This document shows, one piece after another, positions 18,853 to 29,496 of a DNA stretch of 64,000 nucleotides. Origin of the DNA: Parietichytrium sp. I65-24A (Eukaryota; Sar; Bigyra; Thraustochytrida; Thraustochytriidae). The DNA is taken from the NCBI GenBank assembly GCA_012862575.1, contig BLSF01000009.1, positions 558,001 through 622,000 of the forward strand, written 5' to 3'. The notes beneath the pieces were generated by a model. That model was given only the letters and a program-made list of their open reading frames with translations. It searched no databases and was not told the origin of the DNA. The stretch's first letter is position 1; every line of letters starts with the position of its first letter. The translations under genes and the position numbers were made by a program.

Positions 18853-21800
18853 ATGGCGTCCACAATCAGCGGGATTAGCGCTCCTGCCATAGAAATGTAT
18901 GAGGAGACGAAAGCCGAGCTGGAGGCGATGGAGTACGCAGAATTCTTGGGTCTTGAGTCCCTGCAACTTGTTCGCAAGCTGCTGAACGATCTGGTTCTCA
19001 CCACCGAGAGCCACGAGAAACAGCATACCCGATTGGAGCATCTGGAGCAGCATTTGAAAATGTCGCAGGAACAGGCGTTTGATCTTCGTCGAGACAACGC
19101 CAGGCTGCTGAAGGAAAACAATCAGCTGCACCTTGAAGTCATCGAGAGCAGGGAGCTCATCGATGAAAAGGAGCGGACGTTGACCGCCCAGGTAAAAACC
19201 GCGCAGGATCGATTGGCAGAAGCCAATTTTGTGGCTGCACAATGGAAGCGGAAGCTGGACCAAACGGAAAAAAACTTGGACGCTCTGCGCAGGAGCGTTG
19301 AGCCAGATCAGCTCGCGAAGGTGCGATTTGACACAGCTGCTGTGTCGCCCAGCAAAGCTGCCGGGGAAAAGCCTGGGGAGGTTGACGATGTCGAAGATCT
19401 GAGAGCCCGAGCAGGAGATCTGAGCCAGCAGGTGGACGAGCTTCGGGCTCAGCTGGAGGCAGCCAAGGAGAAAATCAAATTACGCGACGAAGAGATTCAG
19501 CGTCTGGGCAGCCAATTGGTGAAGGGCGGGGCCGCGATTGGTCCAGCAAACAGCGCGAGTGAGGAAAACAACAAACCAAACGAGCGAGTTGTGGCACAGT
19601 TGTACGAGCAAATTGATTTCTTAAACTCACAACTCATGGACAAGGAAGAGAAGCTTAAGAGCTCCAAAGTTGACAGCCGTGCGGTAAGCCGGCTGCAAGA
19701 AGATTTGCGCAAGAAAGAAAAAGAGCTTCGCCAAGCCCTTTTGAAAGTCGCAGAGCTCCCCGTCAGGCCGGGCAAACTTGATGGGGAGAAGTCAGCTGGC
19801 ACAGCTCCAGAGCATAACAAAGAAAACAGCAAACCAAGCAGCGCGTGGTCCAAGCGGGTGAAGGCAGATCCTGCAGGTAATTTTCCAGTTGATGGGGCTC
19901 AGGATCTTATATTTGACGAGTCGAAAGGCGGCGAGCTTGCGGCCCTCATTGAAGCTTACAGCGAGGATAAGAAGCGGTTTGCTTCGGCCGTAGAGAGCCT
20001 GGAGCGTGAATTGCGCCATGAAAAGTCCCTCAGGGACGAAACTCAGCAAAAACTAGAAAGAAGTATTGCTCAAGCGGCTGAGTACCAAGGGCACGTTGAC
20101 CAACTTGAAAGGGAGTCATCACAGTTGAAGCGCGAGTTGGAAACTACTCAGCGAGCCCTGACAACTCTGCATAGTGAGCAGGTATCTTCGGAGGAGTCGA
20201 AGGCTTTGGTTTCGCGAGAGATACTGCAACTCGAGGAAGTTGTCCAAGAGCAGAGGCAGGACCTGGACACGATCCGCGCCGCGTTGGCGGAAAGTCGCCG
20301 CGAAGCGAAAGAGTTGCAGTCTGAGCTTGTTGAGCTGCGAAATGAAAAAGAGGAGCTTGAGCACTCCAATCTGGAGAGCCAGGATGCTGCTCGCCGCGCT
20401 ACTCTGGCGCAGGATACACTGCAGCAGGAGCGGGATGCTCTTCAGTATCAGATCGACGCCGTACTTCACGATCTTCGGGATCTGAGAGCTTCTGGCCAAG
20501 AGTCCAAAACGGAGTTGCAAGAGTGCCGTGCAAAATTGGAGAGGGCAGAAGGAAGATGCAGAATGCTGGAAGAAGAGGTTCGTACACTGACAACCCAACT
20601 AGTTGCAAAATCGGAGCAATATCACAAAGAGGCAGGGGTCCGCGCAGAGCTGGAGCGTTTGTCTGATTTGCCTGGCGCGCTAGAAGAGCTGGAACAGCAA
20701 CTTGAACGTTGGCGTGGGCGCGCAGCAGATTTGGACACGGAGTCAAAACGAGTGGCTAGAGAGCTCGACCAGGAGAAGAGCCGCGTCAAAGACCTGCTTG
20801 CCGAACGCGCTCGTATGGACTCAGCCATGCAACATCTGCGGGAGCAGCAAGAGTCTGCCAATTCGCAAGTTCGGAAGGTCACTTTGGAGAATGAGGACCT
20901 TAAAGTGAAAGCTCGCCTGCAACTAGAGGAGTCTCAACATTATTCTCAACTCGCCGGAGACCAAGCGGACGAACTTGCGGACAAAGTAGAGCAGATCAAC
21001 TCACTCCAATCCGAACTTGACAGGTTGAAGGGACAGAACCATGAACTCATCACCCAGGTTGAGAGCCTTCGCAGAAGGGAACAGTATCTTAAACAACAGG
21101 CTGAGGACCTTAAGGAAAACGTTGCAAGCCTGGAGTCCGCGGAACTGAAGGGTCGTGAAATTTCTACGGCGGCGAAGTCTGAGGCCGCTTCTCTCCGGAA
21201 ACAATTGGAGGCTCTGGAGCGCGAGCTAGACGGAACGAGTCAGTCTAAAAGTGACACGGATGACCGGCTCAACCGGGCGGATGCCCGTGTGGGCGAGCTC
21301 AGTGCGGCGCTAGAGAGGGAAAGGCAGGAGACAACCAAATTAACGTCACACTTGGAGCAGTTCAAGACCGTGTTTTCAAAACTTGACGAAACGAGAGCCA
21401 GCCTCCAAGCAAGAGTAAAGGAGCTTTACAGCGCTTTGCAAACAGAGAAGTCTCGCACTGACGAAGCTGCCGCGAAAAACAAAGCACTCGAAGAGACCAT
21501 CCGCGGCATGGCTGAGAAGTCGAGTCATCTTGAAAGGGCTGTGAAGGAGCTTCAGGATCAGCGCGAGAAAATGAAACGGCAACTAGAAGCTCAAACCAAA
21601 TCAAATTCGGATTTGGAAGCTGCAGTTCACAAACAGGAGCAGGTTTTCCGCGACTTGGAGCAGCGCTTTGGCGCGGCAAAGAACCAATTGCTCAAGCAAG
21701 CACAGGCCTTAGAGTCTCGAGACGAAGAAGTTGCAAAGTTGATCGACGAATTTGAGACCGCCAAGCGCGAAATACATCACCTGGAAAATGTTTGTCGAGC

Positions 21801-23079
21801 AAGGAACACCGAGCTCGCGGCTGCTTCCGACGACCTGGCCAATATGACCAGGGAGAATCAGACCGTAAATGCGACTTATCAAACTTTGCGCGTTGAGCGC
21901 GATCAGCTGAGGAGCCAGCTCAGTGAGGCTCTTGCACAGTCTTCGCGCATGGAAGGCCTTCTAGAGTCTGGAAAGCTTGAAAAAGCAGACCTACTGAATG
22001 TGTATCGCCGCGCCTGTGATGAGACGTCACGCTTGAAGCGCCTCGTCCAAGAGCTTAGTTCTTCAAGAGCTAAAGTTGTTGGCGAGAACCAAGCGCAGCA
22101 AGCTGATACTTCGCGCATCCGCCAACGTCTTGCGGAGAGTGAAGAGCTCTGCCGTCGCCAGCAGGTCGACCTTCAAGCATTCGAGCGGCAGGTCTCAGAG
22201 CTCTCGCGCCAGATGCACTCTCTGCAGACCAAGTTGGAGTTCTTTGAGGAGGAGAAAAGTGTGGCACTAAAGGACGCCAGCACTGCACGTGAGACTACGC
22301 ATGAGTTCGCTCAGAGGGAGGATAGCTTAAAGTGGCAGATTGCACAGAACGAGGCAGAAATCGAGAGGCTCACAGCAAGAGTGTCTCGCATGCAAGGCGA
22401 GAACGAAGCGCTTCACGCCAGCCTTCTGCGCGAAAAAAGGCGTTATCAGGACCTGGAGCTTGTTGTGGAGAAGGCACGCCGGGCCCAAGCCAGCGCGGAG
22501 AGCGCAGAGCGGAATAAAGAAGAGACAATTCGTTCGCTTCGAGCAAATCTGGTGGAGCGCGAGCTTCAGGAGGAAGCTAGCACGAAGGCGCACTCGTTTG
22601 CGAAATCGCACAGTGTGGTCACAGAGCCAAGCGAGCACGAGTCACATTTGCACGAAGTGCACTCTGACGTTCCTGGGGCTGATCACGAGCGAATCCTGGA
22701 TCCTCTTGATTTCATTGGCCAAGCTTCTGCACAGCACTCTCCAGCGCGTTCCCCACACTCTTCGAGGAAGAGCAGCCCAATGCGCTCTACTTCGAGCCAA
22801 GGAAGCGAGAAGCGGTCTTCTGGGGCAAGGCTTCCAACGCCAGCTACCCCGGGTTCCAGGTCTGGGAGCGGCTCCTCCTCCAGCGACATTGATCACTTCT
22901 CTTCCGAGCTACAGGCGCTCATATCGGATCAGTCCGAGATCATAAATCGCATGAACCGCGACCGACAAACCTTCGGAACCATCGCGGCTCAGGCTCGCGA
23001 GGACCTGGAGACTTCGTCATCTGTGCTTCGCAATAGATCTCCTCCTCCGTTGGCTTTTGAGGACCAGCAAGATGAGTAA
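18853..23079 (+). CDS. CEP135/Bld10-like long coiled-coil protein
   Basis: A 1408-residue, almost wholly coiled-coil protein. The first ATG is at 18853 (MASTISGISAP); the track upstream opens only from a GTG. The N-terminal ~100 residues match the conserved head of CEP135/TSGA10 proteins: an LGLESLQLVRKLLNDLVLTTES stretch at about 33-53, then RRDNARLLKENNQLHLEV near 79-96. In CEP135 the same order occurs (GY..L..ECLPLVEKLFSDLVHTTES, then ENARLSRENNELYLEL). CEP135/Bld10 is a structural part of the centriole cartwheel and pinhead. The body, residues ~100-1230, is continuous heptad repeat. The tail is Ser/Pro-rich and low complexity with a short final helix. Human CEP135 is about 1140 aa. The assignment rests on the N-terminal head; the rest could belong to any long coiled coil. 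In a lineage without centrioles it would most likely sit at a spindle pole. Confidence 0.72.
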   Translation: MASTISGISAPAIEMYEETKAELEAMEYAEFLGLESLQLVRKLLNDLVLTTESHEKQHTRLEHLEQHLKMSQEQAFDLRRDNARLLKENNQLHLEVIESRELIDEKERTLTAQVKTAQDRLAEANFVAAQWKRKLDQTEKNLDALRRSVEPDQLAKVRFDTAAVSPSKAAGEKPGEVDDVEDLRARAGDLSQQVDELRAQLEAAKEKIKLRDEEIQRLGSQLVKGGAAIGPANSASEENNKPNERVVAQLYEQIDFLNSQLMDKEEKLKSSKVDSRAVSRLQEDLRKKEKELRQALLKVAELPVRPGKLDGEKSAGTAPEHNKENSKPSSAWSKRVKADPAGNFPVDGAQDLIFDESKGGELAALIEAYSEDKKRFASAVESLERELRHEKSLRDETQQKLERSIAQAAEYQGHVDQLERESSQLKRELETTQRALTTLHSEQVSSEESKALVSREILQLEEVVQEQRQDLDTIRAALAESRREAKELQSELVELRNEKEELEHSNLESQDAARRATLAQDTLQQERDALQYQIDAVLHDLRDLRASGQESKTELQECRAKLERAEGRCRMLEEEVRTLTTQLVAKSEQYHKEAGVRAELERLSDLPGALEELEQQLERWRGRAADLDTESKRVARELDQEKSRVKDLLAERARMDSAMQHLREQQESANSQVRKVTLENEDLKVKARLQLEESQHYSQLAGDQADELADKVEQINSLQSELDRLKGQNHELITQVESLRRREQYLKQQAEDLKENVASLESAELKGREISTAAKSEAASLRKQLEALERELDGTSQSKSDTDDRLNRADARVGELSAALERERQETTKLTSHLEQFKTVFSKLDETRASLQARVKELYSALQTEKSRTDEAAAKNKALEETIRGMAEKSSHLERAVKELQDQREKMKRQLEAQTKSNSDLEAAVHKQEQVFRDLEQRFGAAKNQLLKQAQALESRDEEVAKLIDEFETAKREIHHLENVCRARNTELAAASDDLANMTRENQTVNATYQTLRVERDQLRSQLSEALAQSSRMEGLLESGKLEKADLLNVYRRACDETSRLKRLVQELSSSRAKVVGENQAQQADTSRIRQRLAESEELCRRQQVDLQAFERQVSELSRQMHSLQTKLEFFEEEKSVALKDASTARETTHEFAQREDSLKWQIAQNEAEIERLTARVSRMQGENEALHASLLREKRRYQDLELVVEKARRAQASAESAERNKEETIRSLRANLVERELQEEASTKAHSFAKSHSVVTEPSEHESHLHEVHSDVPGADHERILDPLDFIGQASAQHSPARSPHSSRKSSPMRSTSSQGSEKRSSGARLPTPATPGSRSGSGSSSSDIDHFSSELQALISDQSEIINRMNRDRQTFGTIAAQAREDLETSSSVLRNRSPPPLAFEDQQDE

Positions 23080-23781
23080 CGCTGGATGCCACACTCTCAC
23101 TTGACTTCTTTTAACACTATCGTTTCTGACCAATCTAAGTATATTTCAAACGCATCTTTATTATCCAGGCGCAAGCTGGCAGTGAATTTACAAATGGCGG
23201 GAACTTGAATATCCGCCGCATCCTGCCTCTTTTTGATGCGATAGAGCCATGCAACTCACCGACTTGCGCCTTCCGAATTCGTGCGAGAGTGTGTCATTGT
23301 ATCCCATGGCAGAGCGAGACAGACATAAGGAAACCACATTCCCTGAACAGAAAACCAGTCCAGGTTCAACTTCCAACTATATTCAACTTGTTGAACTTTC
23401 AACTTTCAACTTTCAACTGACACCGACGTACACCGTCAGTCTCTCCGCATCTCTCCACCTTCCCTAGCCCAGAGAGCCCAGAGGTTAGATTGTGTACTGA
23501 TGTGTACTGATTGTACGTGGCGTATCTTTTCGTATCCTTGGAGACCTTGGAGTACACGTACCGGTACTGGTACTCACAGTCAGTACACGTTTTGAGTTGT
23601 GCATTAGAGGCATTGGAGGTCTGAGAGAATGTCCAAGTCCTTGCGCGCATTGGGTTTGACATTGGGTTTGACATTGGCGTTGGTTGACACTGGCGCGAGA
23701 GGCTGCGAAGAGCATACTCGAGTACCGAGGGAGACAGCACGTGGCAATCGCGGAGTTGACTTGTGGTGAGCGTGCGGAGAT
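23080..23781. other. intergenic spacer
   Basis: This spacer between the CEP135-like gene and the small secreted-protein gene contains short tandem words (TTTCAAC near 23395-23415) and GTAC-rich sequence at 23550-23590. An antisense frame of 281 codons runs through it (23399-24244) but has no recognisable domain and was not accepted. Confidence 0.5.
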
Positions 23782-24126
23782 ATGAAGGTGACAACGGCGC
23801 TGGTTGGGCTGGGGTGCGCGAGTTTATGGGGAGTGTGCGCGGGTATTGGGAATTGCAGGGAAGACCTGGCGTGCGAAGAGCCGCCAATGAAGGCCGGAGA
23901 CGTCTGCAAGTGCTGGAGCTCGTGCAGTGTTTTGGAGAGCGCAAGGAAGTGTGATACGCAGAATCCCACGTGGTCTGGGTACAATAAGACGGAAGTGGGG
24001 GAGAACAATGTGGGCTGCAAGTACATTCCAAATCCTTTCCAGAAGAATAGCAGGGATCTCTGTGTATGGTATTACAAGGGCGAGGAACCCGGCGAGGAAG
24101 ATGTGGCTGAGTTGGAGGTGTCCTAA
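23782..24126 (+). CDS. small cysteine-rich secreted protein (hypothetical)
   Basis: A 114-residue protein with a good ATG. Residues 1-20 (MKVTTALVGLGCASLWGVCA) form a typical signal peptide with cleavage expected after CA or AG. The mature part has eight cysteines, at about 25, 31, 42, 44, 48, 57, 79 and 94, an even number that suits four disulfides. It has an N-glycosylation site (NKT) and ends in an acidic tail. I do not recognise a family. A secreted cell-wall or extracellular matrix protein is one possibility. It is convergent with the formin gene, with 202 bp between stops. A longer frame on the other strand overlaps it, but the signal peptide and paired cysteines favour this one. Confidence 0.55.
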   Translation: MKVTTALVGLGCASLWGVCAGIGNCREDLACEEPPMKAGDVCKCWSSCSVLESARKCDTQNPTWSGYNKTEVGENNVGCKYIPNPFQKNSRDLCVWYYKGEEPGEEDVAELEVS

Positions 24127-24328
24127 CTGCATACAAGCGTTTTAGCGCTTCCCTCCCTCCTGGTAGCGACAGATGGGTCTTCTTCATGCCCTCGCCCGCA
24201 ATATCACCACACCGTTCGCCGCGTGAGAGTGATGTACATCGCACTCTGCGAGGGTGCGGTACTCGCGAAAGTAGAAAGCGATAAGGACACCGAATAACAA
24301 AAATGCAAACTCAGTTTTCCGTAATTCT

Positions 24329-27300
24329 CTATTTGGAGGCAACTGCAGCATTACCCCCACTAGGCTGCGCAGGAGGAACGACGCGAAAGCTACGGGCTTT
24401 GTGAAAGCTCTTCTTCTTGAGAAGCTGATCTTTGGTCACAGCTGCAGCAAACATTTTCAGGAACGACTCGAGGGTCTGGAAAAACTCGTGACTAGGCAAG
24501 TCTGGATCTTCACAGAAGAACTCCAGAAGAGTATTGTAAGCAGATTTGGTCGTAGTCTGCAATGTCTCAAGGTCTCGCATCTGCTGATTAACGCCTCTTG
24601 CAAACGCTCGGAGCTCATCCACCTTCTCGTTTTCCTGCTGCTCTGCTAATTTCATCGCGCGCATGACACTTTGGTAGCCGACATGAAGTGACGAAATCTC
24701 GGCTTGAAGAGCTTCAAACTGAATGCGTTTTGCGCTCTCCAAACTCTCCAGGTTCTCGTTAATCTTGGTAATCTCTGGGATCCGCTTGATAGCAAAGCTG
24801 GCCACAAAGTCCAACACGGTTGTTTCTTGGTCAAAGGCCTTGGTCTGAGCAAGTTTGAGGAGAGATGCCACAGTGAATCCCTGGATCTGAGTCTCTCCTT
24901 CGTAATTGACCTTGTTTCCAATAAGGAGAACCACTTGAAAAATCTTTTGCAGATCTTGACTTTCCTGCACATCCACACATGCGTCTTTCAGAGCGTTGAG
25001 GCTATCGGACACTGTCTGAAGCCGATTTCCAAACTCGCAGCGAAAGGTCATTGCGTCCAAACGAATTTGCGGGTGCTTCACCTTGTGCACCAAATTGTAC
25101 AAGACACTTTCTACTTCAGTGAGGTCTTTAAGGTCGCCGCGGTAGGATGTGAGCGCTTTCTCTTCTTCTACTGTCGGCAGCATTTTCGACTGCTGAATGG
25201 CAGTCAATTTTTCGAGGTTGAGCAGCGATGTGTCAAACGAGTTCAGCGCGTCGCAAAGACCTTCCGAGCTAAGTTTTAATTTTTTATACGCAATCCCAAT
25301 GTTTTGAGCTCGTTTGGCATCTACCAAGGCCAAACGAGTTTTGCCCTTGTCTTTTTGCAGCGCAGACGCTAATTTTCTCGATTTTCCCGACTCCGTGTTC
25401 TCGTCCTCCACAAATAGTCTCTCAAGCTCCTTCATATCGGGGTCTGCCTCGTCATCGAGAAGATCGTCCGTTGTCAGGAACTCTGCTTGTTGGGCACTCT
25501 CATCGCTACCCTCTGTGGGCTTGAATTTCGCGAGATTTTGACTTACAGCCCAAATGGAGTTTGGCCGAAGGCGCTCTTTCGGGATAGCCTCCCAGTGAAT
25601 CTTCTTCCGGCGACGAAAGGATTGGTTTTTAAGAGCGGAATCGATCTTTGTTTCGGCAGATGCCTCCAATCCCAGAAAAGCAGGGTTGAGTCCTTCAGCT
25701 TCCATCTTGAGCTTGACAGCTGCTGCGGGAACCCCCATTTTAAGCATCTTCTTAAATCTTGTGTATTCCTCAGGGAGATCTTCCGGCGCCACAAGTGCCC
25801 CGGTAAACTTCTGTGATCCGCTACCAAGCTGGTTTCCACGGTTGCAAGTATTTTGAGCATTCTCGTCATTTTCCGCCGGCCTTGAGGCAAGGACCTTGCG
25901 GAGTTCACAAGATGGAGAATCCCGCATTTTTGAGATAAACATGTTGAGGTCAGAATGCGAGATCCCGGACAAGTTGGACTTTACAGTGCTGAAGAGATTC
26001 GGCGACATTAATCCCGAACCCGGCGCGGGAGATTTCTTCACACGTCTAATTCGGAAGTTTGGGGAATGTGCATCATCCTCATCGTCAGAACCCGAGCAGG
26101 ACGTCTCATCTTCGGAGCCATGCGCCTCTACTCGCGGAATGTCGACAAAAAGCTCCCCGGTGAGCATTCCTTCTGCCTCGCAAAGAGAGTTGTTCGTCCT
26201 TTGGAGAGCAAATTGAGAATCCAGGTCGGGATGGCCTTTTCTGCAGAGTGTTTCACATAGTTTTGGATCGGGCTCAATAAAATGCAGTCTCGACAAGGAG
26301 CGCATCGCAAGTGCAGGGTTCTCTGCTACACTAAAGCAGTCGTCTTGGAGGCTATTTTCCGCTGTCTCGGGGGACTCCGATGGCTGTATCACCAGATCGA
26401 CCTTAAAATCCTTGTCGAATGCGTTTCTGTACCCAGTGTCAATATTGCTTGGCCTGAAAGAGTAGACCCCCGTGCCATTCAGGAAGCTTGTGTGCAGTCC
26501 AATTCGGAACAAGCCCTTCATGGCGTTGCCGGCAAATACGCACTCCAGTTCAATGTCCCCCACCAACTCGCGACAGCACTTGAGCACAATCTTGCCGTCC
26601 TTCGGACACCAGTGGACCCTGCTGTCTGGCTCGGATGCGCTGCAATATACGAGGGACTTTTTGTTTACACCACACTCGTAGAGGCGGATGATCGGTTGCA
26701 CCGCTCTCTCCAGGTCCTCCTCGCTTGGCCCAAAGAACGAAAATAACTTTTTCTCGATGAGGTTCTCCGCGTCAGTGCAAGGGAGTTTGTCAATAAGGAT
26801 CATATACAAATTCAATCGCTGCGGAGCAATCAGCTCTGGCGCAGCCAAAATTGCCTGGGCCTTGTCTACCATATGCCTCAACGAGGGTTGAGTTCGGGCA
26901 AGGATGTTGAGGGCATCAAAGTCGAGACGCAGGCGCTTTTGGTAGAACGCTTCGACAGCCTGATGAGTGGTCTCGAATTCCCCGATGAAGGTCAAAAAGA
27001 TGGAAAGGAACACCCTGCTGGCGTGTATGCCACTGTTGCAAAACACCACCAGGACGTTCTCATCGTCCATGTTGAGCCAGTGTCGGCATGCGTGGCACAA
27101 GACGAAAACCGCCTCCAGGGAGATGACCATCTCCAGGTCGCACTCCAAAACCTGGTATTGAAACCGGTGGTAGTCCAACGCCTCTCGCGTGAAGCTGTTG
27201 GACAAGTTCAACAAGAGAAATCTGGAGGGATGCTTGGCTTCCAGAAAGTTTCCCAGCTCCAGGGCGTTGTTCCTCCGTGCTTGCACTTGCGTCCGATTTT

Positions 27301-27412
27301 CCCAGGGCCTGCCAACCGCCAAAACCTTTGGCGTAAGGTAGGTCACGTCAACGCGCTCTCCAGCTCCATCGTTGCCGCGCCGAAACAGGCTCGAAAAGTC
27401 AAACGCATCCAT
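24329..27412 (-). CDS. formin with PTEN-like N-terminal domain
   Basis: A 1027-residue actin nucleator starting at the ATG at 27412 (MDAFDFSSLF). Residues 1-180 form a PTEN-like phosphatase fold. Its P-loop reads CNSGIHASR (Cys125 to Arg133), a spacing of seven instead of the catalytic CX5R, so it is probably inactive and may bind lipids. Residues ~200-360 look like the C2 part of PTEN. An acidic, Ser-rich linker follows. At ~549-573 lies FKKMLKMGVPAAAVKLKM, a motif known from CCDC53-type and other actin regulators. The FH2 domain runs from ~599 (RRRKKIHWEAIP) to ~1000, with GNKVN and QGFTVASLLKLAQTKA as expected. No proline-rich FH1 is present. The PTEN-C2-FH2 layout is that of plant class II formins. 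It likely acts at membranes in actin filament assembly. Confidence 0.9.
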   Translation of the reverse strand: MDAFDFSSLFRRGNDGAGERVDVTYLTPKVLAVGRPWENRTQVQARRNNALELGNFLEAKHPSRFLLLNLSNSFTREALDYHRFQYQVLECDLEMVISLEAVFVLCHACRHWLNMDDENVLVVFCNSGIHASRVFLSIFLTFIGEFETTHQAVEAFYQKRLRLDFDALNILARTQPSLRHMVDKAQAILAAPELIAPQRLNLYMILIDKLPCTDAENLIEKKLFSFFGPSEEDLERAVQPIIRLYECGVNKKSLVYCSASEPDSRVHWCPKDGKIVLKCCRELVGDIELECVFAGNAMKGLFRIGLHTSFLNGTGVYSFRPSNIDTGYRNAFDKDFKVDLVIQPSESPETAENSLQDDCFSVAENPALAMRSLSRLHFIEPDPKLCETLCRKGHPDLDSQFALQRTNNSLCEAEGMLTGELFVDIPRVEAHGSEDETSCSGSDDEDDAHSPNFRIRRVKKSPAPGSGLMSPNLFSTVKSNLSGISHSDLNMFISKMRDSPSCELRKVLASRPAENDENAQNTCNRGNQLGSGSQKFTGALVAPEDLPEEYTRFKKMLKMGVPAAAVKLKMEAEGLNPAFLGLEASAETKIDSALKNQSFRRRKKIHWEAIPKERLRPNSIWAVSQNLAKFKPTEGSDESAQQAEFLTTDDLLDDEADPDMKELERLFVEDENTESGKSRKLASALQKDKGKTRLALVDAKRAQNIGIAYKKLKLSSEGLCDALNSFDTSLLNLEKLTAIQQSKMLPTVEEEKALTSYRGDLKDLTEVESVLYNLVHKVKHPQIRLDAMTFRCEFGNRLQTVSDSLNALKDACVDVQESQDLQKIFQVVLLIGNKVNYEGETQIQGFTVASLLKLAQTKAFDQETTVLDFVASFAIKRIPEITKINENLESLESAKRIQFEALQAEISSLHVGYQSVMRAMKLAEQQENEKVDELRAFARGVNQQMRDLETLQTTTKSAYNTLLEFFCEDPDLPSHEFFQTLESFLKMFAAAVTKDQLLKKKSFHKARSFRVVPPAQPSGGNAAVASK

Positions 27413-29496
27413 CTCTCTTCTCCCCTGCACCGATGTTGCACGCCCCCTCGCGCCTCCAAGGTCCGAACCAAAGCTTAGCGCGGACCGTGTGCGGAATTAC
27501 GGACCGTGCACTGTGGCACTGTGGCACTGCGACACTGTGGCACTGTGCATCACGTTGCAGTCATAACCGCCTCAAGCTTCATCGCCGCTCCTCATATTCA
27601 TTAATTGACTTTGAATGAATTAGATTGCAGGCTCTCAACATCTTTCGTCGACGAGGCCAGGTCTCCTTCAGCTCACAGTCTTCGCAATCTATCAGCACAC
27701 TATTTCTTTCTTTCTCTCAATTGAAAAAGCCATTCATTCATTCATTGTCAATGAACCAAAAAAAGTTGAAAATTGACAAAATACTCTTTGTTTTTTTGGC
27801 CTGAGAAATAGGATTCAGGAGAAATGACCGTTACATCATTGTAGCCAAGATAAAGAAGACAAGAACGACATCTTTGTACAAACATCGTGATCTGAGGCAT
27901 TGTATTGTCAGTATAAGTAGGACTATAATGGCATAAATATGTTTCCTCGGGTTTCTGTGTCGAGTTTGGCTCGCCTGAACATTTGCAGTTATTGTTTCCT
28001 TACTCGCTGCCAGAAAACTTGGCGACCAAATTTATTCACTCCTGGATCTCGTGCTTATACTTTGCTTTGTGTCTCAGGCGCTGTCTGCGCTTTTTAATGT
28101 ATCTCAAATGTTCAAGAAGTGGCCGTATGATGCCTGGCTTTCAGTTTTGGGGCTTGCGATGCACGGTTTTTCATCGATGGAAAACTTTGGGTCAATAGCG
28201 TGTTCTCGTCCGAGTTGGCCCCATTCCCACAAATGATGGGAGCGCTCCAAGAAATGTTGTCGTTCCTTTCGTGACATAAAAACGTCGTGCTCCGTGCTTG
28301 CGCAGGCGGTTCCGTGCGAAAAGGACTCAGACCAGTTCTTTGAAGTACACCATCCATTTTTCGCAAATCGTGAAAAACCTAACTTCTGAAAGCTGAGAGC
28401 AGGACTTGCCGTCCCACAATCTTCGAGTGCATATCCTCAAAGGCGCTCCTTGCACCAGTGGTCACCAGTAGTAGAAAACCCTCCTGGACTTCTGACCTGC
28501 ATATCTGGTAGTAAACGCTGCTTTGATCTGCCTGGCATTTTTGACGCTGGATGACATCATTCAGGCCCAGCACTGTCAAATCCCGAGACTCGCAGTTCCC
28601 GTATCGTTCAATTCGCATGTTCAGGACCGGGAATCGGCTTGGAAGACAGACAGTCTGCTCGCAGTGGGCAAGAAAGCAAAGCAAAGCAAAGCAAAGCAAA
28701 GCAAAGCAAAGCAAAGCAAAGCAAAGCAACGGACGGACGGCTTGGTATGACCTGATTCATTCCTTCTTCGCCCATGCAGCAAGCCCGACGAGTTTTTATC
28801 AATCAAAAGAAGTCAAAACTGACACGCAGAAAGGCGCAAGTCCATCAGCCAGTTCCCGTTTCCAACGTTGTCAAAGCAAACCACAAGACGTTCTTGTCGC
28901 CGCCAACCACATCCGGCTGCACTGACCGTGAGTGAGCTCACACATTATTGGTGTACGTTCGTGCGCCTTGGTTCGATTTCGCATCGTCGAGCGAAACGAA
29001 ACAACGAAACTTACGAAACTGCAGTGATCAGTCAGTGTACATGTCTTCTTTACCTTCGCAGTACTCACAGACTCGGATACTCACAGTGTCAGTACAGTCA
29101 GTAGAACAAAACTGAGAAAAGATAGAAACACAACACATGGATACGAGAATGCGCATTGGCATTCAACATCATTCAACCTCCAAGTCAAGGTGGTCCCCGC
29201 AGTTTGCAAGTTTGCAAGTTTGCAAGTTGGCAACCTTTTTTGGCAGCAGCCGTCCTCCTTAGAGTGCGGAAGCCGCGAGCGAAAGCGCGTCCTCGCACAC
29301 GCCCATACGGTGTTCTCTCTCGAAGCAGACCGGGAGGTAAGTGCTCACTGGTGCTGAAAGGGACGGCGAAGGAGGCTTGGAGGCTGGGAGGCGGGGAGGG
29401 AGTGCGCTGCTGGAGAGTTGAGGCAGCTGGTGCAAAGTGGTGCACATTCTACTTTTGAGTCGCTTAAAGCACTTTGAAAATTTCCGCGAATCCGGA
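27413..29496. other. 2.1-kb spacer without supported gene
   Basis: This is the divergent spacer between the formin and aminopeptidase genes. It holds a pentamer run (AAAGC) near 28675-28729, CATT words near 27735, a triple TTTGCAAG near 29205-29228 and GTAC-type words near 29061-29100. Open frames here are short and mostly created by the repeats. The last ~100 bases may be 5' leader of the aminopeptidase. Confidence 0.5.
28675..28729 (+). repeat. (AAAGC)n microsatellite
   Basis: About eleven near-perfect copies of a 5-bp unit. It creates artificial frames such as poly(Leu-Cys-Phe-Ala) on the other strand. Confidence 0.95.

Noticed and set aside
23399-24244. 281-codon minus-strand frame overlapping the small secreted-protein gene
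   Set aside because: Pro/Ser/Thr/Cys-rich with repeats and no domain; the plus-strand frame has a signal peptide and paired cysteines.
28379-28806. Leu/Cys/Phe-rich frames on the minus strand
   Set aside because: Created by the AAAGC microsatellite.
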